64,000 bases of DNA. Source: Paraburkholderia sp. PGU19 (GTDB lineage Bacteria > Pseudomonadota > Gammaproteobacteria > Burkholderiales > Burkholderiaceae). How positions within the stretch are numbered: position 1 is the first letter of the stretch; each line of letters starts with the position of its first letter. The position numbers and the translations under genes were made by a program. Below the pieces are notes generated by a model. The model did not search any database and had not been told where the DNA came from. It was given only the letters and a program-made list of their open reading frames with translations. Positions 8,840 through 17,723 of the stretch are shown piece by piece. The stretch covers positions 1,736,001-1,800,000 of the forward strand of contig NZ_AP023179.1 in assembly GCF_013426915.1 (NCBI RefSeq). Reading direction: 5' to 3'.

Positions 8840-9604
8840 ATGCCGGAAGTAGTTATCGTCGCGAGTGCGTTTGGGGCCGGTGCGATCCGCGAGGACGGTC
8901 ATCACGCGTGGCTGAAGACAGCGGCGCAAGCGGGCGCGGCTGGTTTCGAAGTGCGGCGCGAGCTGTTTGCGCTGGAAGCGGAAGCGTCGGCGGAGGCACT
9001 GTCGGCGCTGGGCAAGTCGATTGCGGCGAAAGGCCTGTGGTCGGTGTACTCGACGCCCGCCGAGCTTTACGCGCACGACGGCGCGCTCAACGAAGCCACG
9101 CTGCGCGAGGCGCTGATCGAAGCGACGGCGCTCGGCGCGCGCTTCGTCAAGCTGCAATTGGGCGGTTTCGCGGGACGCGCGCACGGCGACGCGATCGCCA
9201 GGTGCACGAAGGGCATCGCGGCGCGGCTCGTGGTCGAAAACGGGCAACTGGAGCGCGGCGGCTCGCTCGCGCAGTTCGACGGGCTGTTCAACGCGCTCGC
9301 GAAGGAAGGCCGTCACAAGCTGATCGGCATGACCTTCGACATCGGCAACTGGCAATGGCCCGGCGTCGATCCCGTCGAGGCGGCGCACAAGCTTGCGGAC
9401 CACGTCGAGTACATCCACTGCAAGGCGGTGGCGGGCGAAGGCGCGCGCCGTTTTGCCGTCGCGCCCGCCGCCGACGATCCCGTTTTCGCGGCCGTGCTGC
9501 CGCTCCTGCCGCGCAACGTGCCGCGCGGCATCGAATTTCCCTTCGACGCGGCGCGCATCGCCGAGGACGCGTCGCACCACGTCGCGCAGCTCGCGTCGAT
9601 GTAA
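8840..9604 (+). CDS. kguE: 2-ketogluconate operon epimerase KguE (TIM-barrel)
   Basis: 254 residues from the ATG at 8840, with AAGGTGG 7 bases upstream (an in-frame GTG lies 9 bp earlier). It is a sugar phosphate isomerase/epimerase-like TIM barrel of the xylose isomerase-like AP2 family, with metal-ligand-type residues in RLVVENGQLE, IGMTFDIGNW and YIHCKA. It is the first gene of a kguE-K-T-D-ptxS set that matches the Pseudomonas 2-ketogluconate operon in gene content. The exact reaction of KguE has not been firmly established. Confidence 0.85.
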   Translation: MPEVVIVASAFGAGAIREDGHHAWLKTAAQAGAAGFEVRRELFALEAEASAEALSALGKSIAAKGLWSVYSTPAELYAHDGALNEATLREALIEATALGARFVKLQLGGFAGRAHGDAIARCTKGIAARLVVENGQLERGGSLAQFDGLFNALAKEGRHKLIGMTFDIGNWQWPGVDPVEAAHKLADHVEYIHCKAVAGEGARRFAVAPAADDPVFAAVLPLLPRNVPRGIEFPFDAARIAEDASHHVAQLASM

Positions 9605-9641
9605 GACAGCGCGAACGCGCAGCGAATCATCAGGAGAAGCC

Positions 9642-10604
9642 ATGCATCCGACACTCGATGTCATCACCTACGGCGAAGCGATGGCGATGTTCGTCGCAGC
9701 CGAAACGGGCGCGCTCGCGGGCGTCGGCCAGTTCACGAAGCGCATCGCAGGCGCCGATCTCAATGTGGCGATCGGCCTGTCGCGCCTTGGCTTCAAGGTG
9801 GGCTACATGAGCCGCGTCGGCGACGACTCATTCGGTCAGTACGTGCGCGATACGCTGACGAAGGAAGGCATCGACGGGCGTTGCGTGACGACCGATGCGC
9901 GCTATCCGACGGGCTTCCAGCTGAAGTCGAAGAACGACGACGGCAGCGATCCCGCCGTCGAATATTTCCGCAAGGGTTCGGCCGCCAGCCACCTGTCGCT
10001 CGACGACTACGTGCCAGGCTACGTGCTGCCCGCGCGCCATCTGCATCTGACGGGCGTCGCGCCCGCGATTTCGGCCAGTTCGCGCGAGCTTGCGTTCCAT
10101 CTGGCGCGCGAAATGCGACAGGCCGGCAAGACGATCTCGTTCGATCCGAACCTGCGCCCGACACTGTGGCCGTCGCGTGAAGCGATGGCGGCCGCGCTGA
10201 ACGAAGTCGCGACGTTCGCCGACTGGGTGCTGCCCGGCATCGGCGAGGGCGAGATTCTGACGGGTTACACGAAAGCGGAAGACATTGCGCAGTTTTATCT
10301 GGACCGCGGCGCGAAGGGCGTCGTGGTGAAGCTCGGTGCGCAAGGCGCGTATTTCCGCACGGCGACCGATTCGGGCATCGTCGAAGCGCAGCGCGTCGAG
10401 AAAGTAGTCGATACCGTCGGCGCGGGCGATGGCTTCGCCGTCGGCGTGGTGAGCGCATTGCTCGAAGGCCGCACGCTACCGCAGGCGGTGGCGCGCGGCA
10501 ACCGCATCGGCGCGCTCGCGATTCAGGTGATCGGCGATTCGGAAGGCCTGCCGACGCGCACCGAACTCGATGCACTCGAAAGCGCCGACCCGCTCGCCGC
10601 CTGA
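9642..10604 (+). CDS. kguK: 2-ketogluconate kinase KguK (PfkB family)
   Basis: 320 residues of the PfkB/ribokinase family. The C-terminal catalytic signature DTVGAGDGFAVG holds the general-base aspartate and anion hole. The N-terminal sugar-binding motif is GADLNVAIGLSRLG. The start is ATG 9642 behind AGGAG. Expected reaction: ATP-dependent phosphorylation of 2-ketogluconate to 2-keto-6-phosphogluconate in the cytoplasm. The sequence alone resembles 2-dehydro-3-deoxygluconokinase (KdgK); the operon context decides for KguK. Confidence 0.85.
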   Translation: MHPTLDVITYGEAMAMFVAAETGALAGVGQFTKRIAGADLNVAIGLSRLGFKVGYMSRVGDDSFGQYVRDTLTKEGIDGRCVTTDARYPTGFQLKSKNDDGSDPAVEYFRKGSAASHLSLDDYVPGYVLPARHLHLTGVAPAISASSRELAFHLAREMRQAGKTISFDPNLRPTLWPSREAMAAALNEVATFADWVLPGIGEGEILTGYTKAEDIAQFYLDRGAKGVVVKLGAQGAYFRTATDSGIVEAQRVEKVVDTVGAGDGFAVGVVSALLEGRTLPQAVARGNRIGALAIQVIGDSEGLPTRTELDALESADPLAA

Positions 10605-10735
10605 CGTTTCAACAGTTTCACCATTCAGCAGCACGACACGACAACAAGATGCCCGGCCGCGCAAACGCTCCGACGAGCAACACGCGGCTCAACAGCACGC
10701 CAACCGACCGCCTCAGCCAGTCACAGGAGACATTC

Positions 10736-12016
10736 ATGTCCTCATCACTCGCGATTCGACGTTGGTGGACGATCATGCCGATCGTCTTCATCACGTACAG
10801 CCTCGCTTATCTCGACCGCGCGAACTACGGTTTCGCCGCCGCCGCAGGCATCAATCAGGATCTCGGTATCAGCAAGGGATTGTCGTCGCTGATCGGCGCG
10901 CTGTTCTTTCTCGGCTACTTCTTCTTCCAGATTCCCGGCGCGATTTACGCGGAACGCAAGAGCGTCAAGAAGCTCGTGTTCTGGAGCCTGGTGCTGTGGG
11001 GCGGCTGCGCGGCACTGACGGGCGTCGTCAGCAACATTCCGTCGCTGATGGTGATCCGCTTCGTGCTCGGCGTCGTCGAGGCGGCCGTGATGCCCGCGAT
11101 GCTGATCTTCATCAGCAACTGGTTCACCAAGCGCGAACGCTCGCGCGCCAACACGTTCCTGATTCTCGGCAACCCGGTGACGGTGCTGTGGATGTCGGTC
11201 GTGTCGGGCTATCTGGTGCATTCGTTCGGCTGGCGCCACATGTTCATCGCGGAAGGCGTCCCGGCGATTGTTTGGGCCGTCTGCTGGTGGTTCATCGTGA
11301 AAGACAAACCCGAGCAGGTGAAGTGGCTGTCGGACGCCGACAAGAAACAGCTCGCCGACACGCTGCGCGCCGAGCAGGCCGCCATCAAGCCGATGCGCAA
11401 TTACGGCGAGGCGTTCCGCTCGCCCGCCGTCATCAAACTGTGTGCGCAGTACTTCTGCTGGAGCATCGGCGTGTACGGCTTCGTGCTGTGGCTGCCGTCC
11501 ATTCTGAAAAACGGTTCGTCGCTCGGTATGGTCGAAACGGGTTGGCTGTCGGCGCTGCCGTATCTCGGCGCAACGATCGCGATGCTCGCGGCGTCGTGGG
11601 CGTCGGATAAACTCAACAACCGGCGCGCATTCGTCTGGCCGTTTCTGCTGATCGGCGCGGCCGCCTTCGCGGGTTCCTATGCGCTCGGCTCGACGCACTT
11701 CTGGATGTCGTATGCACTGCTGGTGATCGCGGGCGCCGCGATGTACGCGCCGTATGGCCCGTTCTTCGCGATCGTCCCCGAACTGCTGCCGAAGAACGTC
11801 GCGGGCGGCGCGATGGCGCTGATCAACAGCATGGGCGCGCTCGGCTCGTTCGTCGGCTCGTATGTGGTCGGTTATCTGAACGGCGCGACGGGCTCGCCCT
11901 CGGCGTCGTATGTGTTCATGAGCGTCGCGCTGATCGCTGCCGTGATACTGACGCTTGCCGTCAAGCCGCAGCCGATGCAGACTCCGAAGCTCGCCACCCC
12001 GTTGCAAGGAAAGTGA
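10736..12016 (+). CDS. kguT: 2-ketogluconate transporter KguT (MFS, ACS family)
   Basis: 426 residues with 12 predicted membrane helices. MFS hallmarks of the anion:cation symporter family are present: YLDRANYGFAAA in TM1, then GYFFFQIPGA and FVLGVVEAAVMPAM. The start is ATG 10736 after CAGGAGA; the upstream in-frame stretch is hydrophilic and non-family. Located between kguK and kguD, so the substrate is most likely 2-ketogluconate, taken up with protons. The 131-bp gap before it is the longest inside the operon. Confidence 0.87.
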   Translation: MSSSLAIRRWWTIMPIVFITYSLAYLDRANYGFAAAAGINQDLGISKGLSSLIGALFFLGYFFFQIPGAIYAERKSVKKLVFWSLVLWGGCAALTGVVSNIPSLMVIRFVLGVVEAAVMPAMLIFISNWFTKRERSRANTFLILGNPVTVLWMSVVSGYLVHSFGWRHMFIAEGVPAIVWAVCWWFIVKDKPEQVKWLSDADKKQLADTLRAEQAAIKPMRNYGEAFRSPAVIKLCAQYFCWSIGVYGFVLWLPSILKNGSSLGMVETGWLSALPYLGATIAMLAASWASDKLNNRRAFVWPFLLIGAAAFAGSYALGSTHFWMSYALLVIAGAAMYAPYGPFFAIVPELLPKNVAGGAMALINSMGALGSFVGSYVVGYLNGATGSPSASYVFMSVALIAAVILTLAVKPQPMQTPKLATPLQGK

Positions 12017-12020
12017 ATCG

Positions 12021-12989
12021 ATGAAGCGAAAGATCGTCGCGTACAAGCCGCTGCCGGATGATGTGCTCGCGTATCTCCAGCAGCATGCCGAAGTCGTGCA
12101 GGCGGACGCCGCGCAGCACGACGCGTTCGTCGCCGCGCTGAAGGATGCCGACGGCGCGATCGGCGCGAGCGTGAAGATCACGCCGTCGATGCTCGACGGC
12201 GCCGCGAAGCTCAAGGCGCTGTCGACGATCTCGGTCGGCTACGACAACTTCGACGTCGCCGACCTGACGAAACGCGGCATCGTGCTCGCGCACACGCCGG
12301 ACGTGCTGACGGAATCGACGGCGGACACGGTGTTCTCGCTGATCCTCGCGAGCGCGCGGCGCGTCGTCGAACTGGCCGACTGGGTGAAGGCGGGCGAGTG
12401 GCAGGCGAGCATTGGCCCCGAACTGTTCGGCGTCGACGTGCAGGGCAAGACGCTCGGCATCGTCGGTCTTGGGCGGATTGGCGGCGCGGTCGCGCGGCGG
12501 GCGGCGCTCGGCTTCAATATGAAGGTGCTGTACACGAACCGCAGCGCGAACGCGGAGGCCGAACAGCGCTACGGCGCCCACCGCGTCGAACTGGACGAAT
12601 TGCTCGCGGCGTCCGACTTCGTTTGCCTGCAAGTTCCGTTGACGCCGGAAACGCGTCACATGATCGGCGCGAACGAACTGCGCAAGATGAAGCGCAGCGC
12701 GATCCTGATCAACGCATCGCGCGGCCAGACGGTCGACGAGAACGCACTGATCGAAGCCTTGCGGACGGGCACGATCCACGGCGCGGGCCTCGACGTGTTC
12801 GACAGGGAACCCGTCGATCCCAACTCGCCGCTGCTGAAAATGAAGAACGTGGTCGCGCTGCCGCACATCGGCTCGGCGACGCACGAGACGCGCCACGCGA
12901 TGGCGCGCTGCGCGGCGGAGAATCTGGTCAGCGCGCTCGACGGCACGCTAAAGATCAACATCGTCAACCGCGACGTGCTCCCTCAATGA
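12021..12989 (+). CDS. kguD: 2-keto-6-phosphogluconate reductase KguD
   Basis: 322 residues of the D-isomer-specific 2-hydroxyacid dehydrogenase family (GhrB-like). The Rossmann motif is GLGRIGGAVARRA. The catalytic Arg and Glu regions follow (INASRGQTVDENAL, GLDVFDREP), and the catalytic His is in LPHIGSAT. It starts 4 bp after kguT and its stop overlaps the ptxS start. Expected reaction: NAD(P)H reduction of 2-keto-6-phosphogluconate to 6-phosphogluconate, feeding Entner-Doudoroff and pentose phosphate routes. Confidence 0.87.
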   Translation: MKRKIVAYKPLPDDVLAYLQQHAEVVQADAAQHDAFVAALKDADGAIGASVKITPSMLDGAAKLKALSTISVGYDNFDVADLTKRGIVLAHTPDVLTESTADTVFSLILASARRVVELADWVKAGEWQASIGPELFGVDVQGKTLGIVGLGRIGGAVARRAALGFNMKVLYTNRSANAEAEQRYGAHRVELDELLAASDFVCLQVPLTPETRHMIGANELRKMKRSAILINASRGQTVDENALIEALRTGTIHGAGLDVFDREPVDPNSPLLKMKNVVALPHIGSATHETRHAMARCAAENLVSALDGTLKINIVNRDVLPQ

Positions 12990-14044
12990 ACATACCGCCG
13001 TCAGGCGCGCCGCGCCGCGCAACGATCAGCGACGTCGCCCGCGAGGCGGGCACGGGCAAGACGAGCATCTCGCGCTATCTGAACGGCGAGTTGAGCGTGC
13101 TGTCGCCGCAACTGCGCGCGCGCATCGAAGCCGCGATCGAACGGCTCGACTATCAGCCGAACCAGATGGCGCGCGGCCTCAAGCGCGGGCGCAATCGTCT
13201 GATCGGCATGCTGGTCGCGGACCTGACGAATCCTTATTCCGTCGAAGTGCTGCAAGGCGTCGAAGCCGCGTGCCACGCGCTCGGCTATATGCCGCTGATC
13301 TGCCACGCGGCGAACGAAGTCGACATGGAGCGGCGCTTTCTGCAACTGCTGACCACGTATCGCGTAGAAGGCGTGATCGTCAATGCGCTGGGCGTCAGCG
13401 AAGAGACGCTGCGGCCCGTCGGCGACGGTGGGATACCCGCTGTGCTGGTGGACCGTTCCGTCGACGGGCTCGTGACCGACATGGTCGGGCTCGACAACCA
13501 GGGCGCGACGGCGCTCGCGACGCGGCATCTCGTCGAACGCGGTTTCGACCGGCTGTGGTTCGTCGTGCAACCGTTCGAACACATCAGCTCGCGGCGCCAG
13601 CGCGAAGCGGCGTTTCACGAGGCACTCGAACAGTATCCGCAGGTGAGCGGGCGCACTGTCGTGCTCGAACTCGGCGACGCCGACGAACTCGAGCAGACCT
13701 TGAGCGCGCTCGATGCCGAACTCGATGCGGTGATTGCCGCGCATGAAGACCCTGCGCGGGCGGGCGTCGCGCTGTTTGCCGCGAATGGGCCGGTCGCGCT
13801 GGCGCTCGCGCGGCATCTGAACCAGCGGCATGGCCCGAACTGGCAGAAGCGCGTCGCGCTGCTGTCCATCGACGATCCCGAATGGGCCGAGCTGGCCGGC
13901 ATCACGACGATTCGCCAGCCGACCTACGACATCGGCTATCGGGCCGTCGAGTTTCTGCATCAGCGCATCGTCGGCGAGCAGGCCAGCGCGCGCGATTGTC
14001 TGCTGCCGGGCGAGCTGATCGAGCGCGCGTCGACGGCGCGCTGA
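12986..14044 (+). CDS. ptxS: LacI family regulator PtxS
   Basis: 352 residues. The LacI-type DNA-binding head is near residues 14-60 (ATISDVAREAGTGKTSISRYL), with the hinge helix region NQMARGLKRG and a periplasmic-binding-protein-like effector domain beyond (IGMLVADLTNPYSVEVLQG). The ATG overlaps the kguD stop (ATGA), so the regulator is translated as the last gene of the operon it is expected to repress. 2-Ketogluconate is the known PtxS inducer in Pseudomonas. Confidence 0.87.
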   Translation: MNIPPSGAPRRATISDVAREAGTGKTSISRYLNGELSVLSPQLRARIEAAIERLDYQPNQMARGLKRGRNRLIGMLVADLTNPYSVEVLQGVEAACHALGYMPLICHAANEVDMERRFLQLLTTYRVEGVIVNALGVSEETLRPVGDGGIPAVLVDRSVDGLVTDMVGLDNQGATALATRHLVERGFDRLWFVVQPFEHISSRRQREAAFHEALEQYPQVSGRTVVLELGDADELEQTLSALDAELDAVIAAHEDPARAGVALFAANGPVALALARHLNQRHGPNWQKRVALLSIDDPEWAELAGITTIRQPTYDIGYRAVEFLHQRIVGEQASARDCLLPGELIERASTAR

Positions 14045-14144
14045 TCCAGGCCAATCCGCGCCAATCCGCCGGCTTTCGGGCATCGCGCTTACAATGCGCG
14101 GCGAGTTCCGTACTTTCCGCCTGTAGAGCGCCCGTCACACGCCC

Positions 14145-14951
14145 ATGTCCGATTTGCCCGTTTCCCCCATCACGCTTGCCTTGCTCGCCGTCGCGACGAT
14201 CTTCGTCGCGCTGCTTCCGATCTATCTGTACCGCCGCTGGCGTGCGCCGTTCGCGTTGAACCGGCGCGATGCGATCGCGGGCATCGCCGTGTTCGCGCTG
14301 TCCGCGATGGTGATCGAGCGCGCGCTCAACGATTATCTGCTTCGCGAAAACGCGGCGACCAGCGAGTGGCTGTCCGACCCGCTGGCGTTCGTCGTCTATG
14401 GCGCGCTGGCCGCGGGCATCTGCGAGGAGGTGGGGCGCTTCATTGCGATGCGCTGGCTCGCGCGGCGTCAAACTGGCGGCGCGACGCACGACGCAGCGAA
14501 AGACGGCACCGCGCTTGCGTACGGTCTCGGCCACGGTGGCGCGGAGGCGTGGCTCATCGGCGTGATGGTGCAGGCGCAATGGATCGCATTCGGCGTGCTC
14601 GAAAATCGCGGGCAACTCGATACCTATCTCAGCAATATGCCGGCAGGACCGTTGATGCGCATCCATCTGCTGCTCGCGAGCATGTCACCGGCCATGGCGG
14701 GCGTGTTCGTGCTCGAACGCGTGGCGGCGCTGGTGTTTCAGATCGGACTGTCGGTGCTGATGTGGCGCGGCGTGCGTGCCGGCTGGCGTGCCATACTGCC
14801 CGTCGCGATCGTCGCGCATGCGTTGATCGATGTGCCGGCGGCAATGTCGCAGGCGGGAATGCTGTCGCTCGTGACCGTGGATGCAATTTATGCCGTCGCG
14901 GCGATCGCAGTGGTCGCCGGACTGATCCGGGTACACAAGCGCGCAGCATGA
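14145..14951 (+). CDS. YhfC family intramembrane metalloprotease-like protein
   Basis: 268 residues with about seven hydrophobic helices. Family motifs are a glutamate pair in GICEEVGRF, the YGLGHGGAEA motif and AHALID, which together resemble the metal or catalytic site of CPBP/YhfC intramembrane proteases. No partner protein is suggested by the neighbours. It follows the kgu operon after a 100-bp gap and probably has its own promoter. The proteolytic role is a family-level inference. Confidence 0.8.
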   Translation: MSDLPVSPITLALLAVATIFVALLPIYLYRRWRAPFALNRRDAIAGIAVFALSAMVIERALNDYLLRENAATSEWLSDPLAFVVYGALAAGICEEVGRFIAMRWLARRQTGGATHDAAKDGTALAYGLGHGGAEAWLIGVMVQAQWIAFGVLENRGQLDTYLSNMPAGPLMRIHLLLASMSPAMAGVFVLERVAALVFQIGLSVLMWRGVRAGWRAILPVAIVAHALIDVPAAMSQAGMLSLVTVDAIYAVAAIAVVAGLIRVHKRAA

Positions 14952-15004
14952 TCTTCAACGCAGGTCAACAGATCAACAGAGTAAAAGGCCAGAGGCCAAT
15001 CGAC

Positions 15005-15369
15005 ATGGAAGCCTATCAGTTTGAATGCGCGAACGCGGAGATCGAAGAACTCGCGCGCGTGATCAGCGATCTCTTTCCCGAGCAGACGCAGTTCATCGAG
15101 CGTGCCGGCGAGAACGGCGTGCCGCAGATCGTCGTGCATTGGGTTGCGATGCGTTTCGGTTCGACGGCGAAGCGTATGGAACTGACGGTTGCCATCGCAC
15201 CCGCGGCGCTCGCGCGTTACCGCGCGATGCCACCGCGCGCGCGGGCCGCAGCTTCGCGATACTGCGCGCCTATGTGGAAGCGACGTTGGGATCGCTCGAA
15301 GAAGAGTACGCGGAAGGCAAGACCATACCGCGCGAAGTGACCGTCGAACTCGGCGACGAGTTCGCGTGA
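15005..15369 (+). pseudogene. DUF3022-like protein, frameshifted
   Basis: The first part runs from the ATG at 15005 (AGAGG upstream) and encodes MEAYQFECANAEIEELARVI and onward to RYRAMPPRAR near 15244. The conserved C-terminus (GRSFAILRAYVEATLGSLEE to the stop at 15369) is in the reading frame one base back. Together they give about 121 residues, a plausible full length. The break falls in a CG dinucleotide run at about 15233-15244 and equals one missing base (or two extra). The unshifted frame continues only into an Arg/Lys-rich, non-family tail. The family call is tentative. Confidence 0.65.
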
Positions 15370-15400
15370 GCCAGGAGCCGGGGGCCGGGGAACGTCAGGT

Positions 15401-15838
15401 TCAGTCGGCGAGCCGGTAGACCTTGGCGAAGCGCGCGGCTTGCACGACGCCATAGTCGCCCGGCGCGTATTGCATGATCCAGTCGCCTGCCGTGCCCTTG
15501 AGGACGTCGCCGCCTTGCGCCGAGCGTGAGAGCGAGAACGCCTCGTCCATCCGCTTCGCGAGCACGACAGCGGGCCGATTGCGGTATGCGCCCGGCTCGC
15601 CATGTGCGAGCGCGGCGTCGGCGGGCAGGTACTTTGCGTCGAAGCGTTCGCGCGACACGACCCAGCGGTCGCCCGTCGAGCCCGTGATCAGCGCGTCGCC
15701 ACGCGCGTAGCGGTTCGGTCCTTCGAGGCTCATCAGTTCGCCATCGCCCGCGGCGAATTGCACTGCGACGGTTTCGTCCTTGACGACGCGTTGCGCGGCC
15801 GGGTCGGTGAGCAGGTCGATGTTCTTGAGTTCGATCAT
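15401..15838 (-). CDS. PGDYG domain protein
   Basis: 145 residues from the ATG at 15838. The C-terminal motif YAPGDYGVVQAARFAKVY names the PGDYG family. The central part (YARGDALITGSTGDRWVVSRERFDAKY) looks like a repeat of the same fold. It is a small soluble protein widespread in Burkholderia with no known function. It converges with the DUF3022-like gene. Confidence 0.75.
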   Translation of the reverse strand: MIELKNIDLLTDPAAQRVVKDETVAVQFAAGDGELMSLEGPNRYARGDALITGSTGDRWVVSRERFDAKYLPADAALAHGEPGAYRNRPAVVLAKRMDEAFSLSRSAQGGDVLKGTAGDWIMQYAPGDYGVVQAARFAKVYRLAD

Positions 15839-15977
15839 GAGGCTAGATAACGCAGAGATTGACAGGGACGCGTAATGGAGCCCGTTAAGAGCCCAATGAG
15901 CGAGCATCGGTGCGACATGCAAACAGCATCGCAAACGCGGCGCAGGCGCGCATGATGCCAGATTCTTGCGGCGCTGA

Positions 15978-16007
15978 TAAAAAAACGCCCGCCGGTCAGG
16001 GCAGGCG
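15978..16007 (-). terminator. Rho-independent terminator after the Spy-like gene
   Basis: On the minus strand a GC-rich stem (CGCCTGCC / GGCGGGCG, one mismatch) with a CTGACC-type loop is followed by seven T. It lies about 23 bp past the stop of the gene ending at 16030. Confidence 0.85.
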
Positions 16008-16029
16008 CTGTTTAACCAATCGATACAGG

Positions 16030-16542
16030 TTACGGCTTGACGGTCGCATCCGAAGCCGGCGCGGCCGGCTTGCGCGAACGATTGTGATGCGGCCGGCCTT
16101 CGGGCGACTGGCGGCGGAAGGTCGTGTCGGCCAGTTTCTTCTGCTCCGGCGAGAAGCTGTTGTACAGCGGCTCGAACGCGTCGACGAGCTTCTTCGTGCC
16201 GTCGGCATGCGCCTGGGTGATTTCGGCGTATTGCTTCATGTCGTCGAGCGCCGAGACGTTTGCGTTCGCGCGGCGTGCCTCGAACAGCTTGCCCATTGTT
16301 TCACCGTTGCTGCGCATGACGTCGGCGAACGTGTTCCACTGCGCTTCCTGCGCCGACGTGATCTTCAGTTGCGTATGCAGATAGGTGATGCGGTCTTCGA
16401 CGCGCTGCTCGTGGCTAGCCTTGCCCGCACCCTGCGAAGCAGCCGACATGGCCGGCGCGGACGCGCCAGCGGGCGCTGCCGTCTGCGCGAATGCAGCGCT
16501 CATGGTCAACGCGGAAGCGAGAATAGCGAGAGTTTTTTTCAT
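16030..16542 (-). CDS. Spy/CpxP family periplasmic chaperone-like protein
   Basis: 170 residues. Signal peptide at the N-terminus (MKKTLAILASALTMSAAFA, cleavage near residue 20), an Ala-rich linker, then a helical domain with two LTxxQ-like motifs (ITSAQEAQW and FSPEQKKLAD). The tail is basic and low complexity. Spy/CpxP proteins are cradle-shaped dimers that hold unfolded envelope proteins or sense envelope stress. The gene is divergent from a LysR regulator, with a palindrome in between. Confidence 0.85.
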   Translation of the reverse strand: MKKTLAILASALTMSAAFAQTAAPAGASAPAMSAASQGAGKASHEQRVEDRITYLHTQLKITSAQEAQWNTFADVMRSNGETMGKLFEARRANANVSALDDMKQYAEITQAHADGTKKLVDAFEPLYNSFSPEQKKLADTTFRRQSPEGRPHHNRSRKPAAPASDATVKP

Positions 16543-16587
16543 TGAGACTCCTGTTGTCTATTGGTATGAGACCAAAGCTGCACGATG

Positions 16588-16601
16588 TGTCGACGTCGAC
16601 A
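16588..16601. promoter_or_regulatory. 14-bp palindrome between spy-like and LysR genes
   Basis: TGTCGACGTCGACA is a perfect inverted repeat in the 152-bp gap between divergent genes. It is a candidate operator for the neighbouring LysR protein or another dimeric regulator. It lacks the T-N11-A form usual for LysR, so the assignment is open. Confidence 0.5.
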
Positions 16602-16694
16602 TCTATCATGCCGTGCGTTATTAGTATCACGTTATCGCTTCATTGCGTCTCTATTGCGACAACTGCTTACAACCGAAACGATCGGAAATAGCCG

Positions 16695-17579
16695 GTGGAT
16701 AAATTCGTCAGCATGGAAGTCTTCGTTGCCGTCGTCGAAGCGGGCAGCCTTACGGCGGCTGCCGAGCGCTTCGATCTGTCGTCGGCGATGGTCGGCAAGC
16801 ATATCCGCTCGCTCGAAACACAGCTCTCCACACGGCTTCTGACGCGCACGACGCGCCGTCAAAGCCTCACCGAAATCGGCCGCCAGTATTACGAGCAGTG
16901 CCGGCGCATTCTCGCCGACGTGAAGGCCGCGGAGTCGCTCGCGGAAGCGATGACGTCCGCGCCGCGCGGCACGCTGAAGGTAACGGTGCCGCTGACGTAT
17001 GGCGTCGAAGTGTTCTCGCCCGCGATGACCGACTACCTGAATCAGTACCCCGAGGTCAGTCTCGAACTCGATCTGTCGAACCGCGTCTTCGATCTGGTCG
17101 AAGAAGGCTTCGATGCCGCCGTGCGGATTGGCCGCCTGCCCGATTCGAGTCTCGTCGCGAGGCCGCTGAAGCCTTACCGGATGCGCGCGTGCGCGTCGCC
17201 CGCCTATCTGCAACGCATGGGCACGCCGAAGACGCCGGCCGACCTCCTGCATCACGAATGTCTCGGCTTCCTGCATTGGGGACGCGAAGGATTGTGGCGC
17301 CTGGACGGCGATGCCGAGAGCGACTACCAGTTGCGACCGGGTCGCTTTCGCGCGAACAACGGCCAGGCGCTCAAGATGGCGGCGCTGCGCGGCTTCGGTC
17401 TGGTGCTGCAGCCCGAAGCGTTGCTCGCGCGCGAGATCGAGCAGGGCACGCTCGTATCCGTGCTCGAAGACTATCTGCCCGATGGCGCGCCCGTGCATCT
17501 GATCTATCCGCGCGACCGGCAACCTACGCCGAAGCTGACAAGCTTCATCGACTTCGTGATCGAACGCTTCGGCGTGTGA
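16695..17579 (+). CDS. LysR family transcriptional regulator
   Basis: 294 residues, GTG start with GGAA about 8 bases upstream; an internal ATG is possible 18 bp later. The N-terminal helix-turn-helix is VEAGSLTAAAERFDLSSAMV through GKHIRSLETQLSTRLLTRTT, followed by the effector domain from about residue 90 (GTLKVTVPLTYGVEVFSPAM). It belongs to the large LysR group with short effector-binding clefts (AaeR/DmlR-like). Targets may include the divergent Spy-like gene. Confidence 0.9.
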   Translation: MDKFVSMEVFVAVVEAGSLTAAAERFDLSSAMVGKHIRSLETQLSTRLLTRTTRRQSLTEIGRQYYEQCRRILADVKAAESLAEAMTSAPRGTLKVTVPLTYGVEVFSPAMTDYLNQYPEVSLELDLSNRVFDLVEEGFDAAVRIGRLPDSSLVARPLKPYRMRACASPAYLQRMGTPKTPADLLHHECLGFLHWGREGLWRLDGDAESDYQLRPGRFRANNGQALKMAALRGFGLVLQPEALLAREIEQGTLVSVLEDYLPDGAPVHLIYPRDRQPTPKLTSFIDFVIERFGV

Positions 17580-17723
17580 TGTCGTCACTGCGGTCCTCAC
17601 TGCGCCGCTTGCGCGATATGTGCAGCCCGCATGTATTCGCGCAAGCGTGCGCAAGGCGCATAATCCGCGTCATCGGCTCGCCGTGCGCGGCGAGCGTCCT
17701 CTCTCAACCTTGACCTTGAACCG

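Noticed and set aside
10745..12214. 489-residue minus-strand frame opposite kguT
   Set aside because: Arg/His/Glu-rich, no family features, opposite a well-supported transporter.
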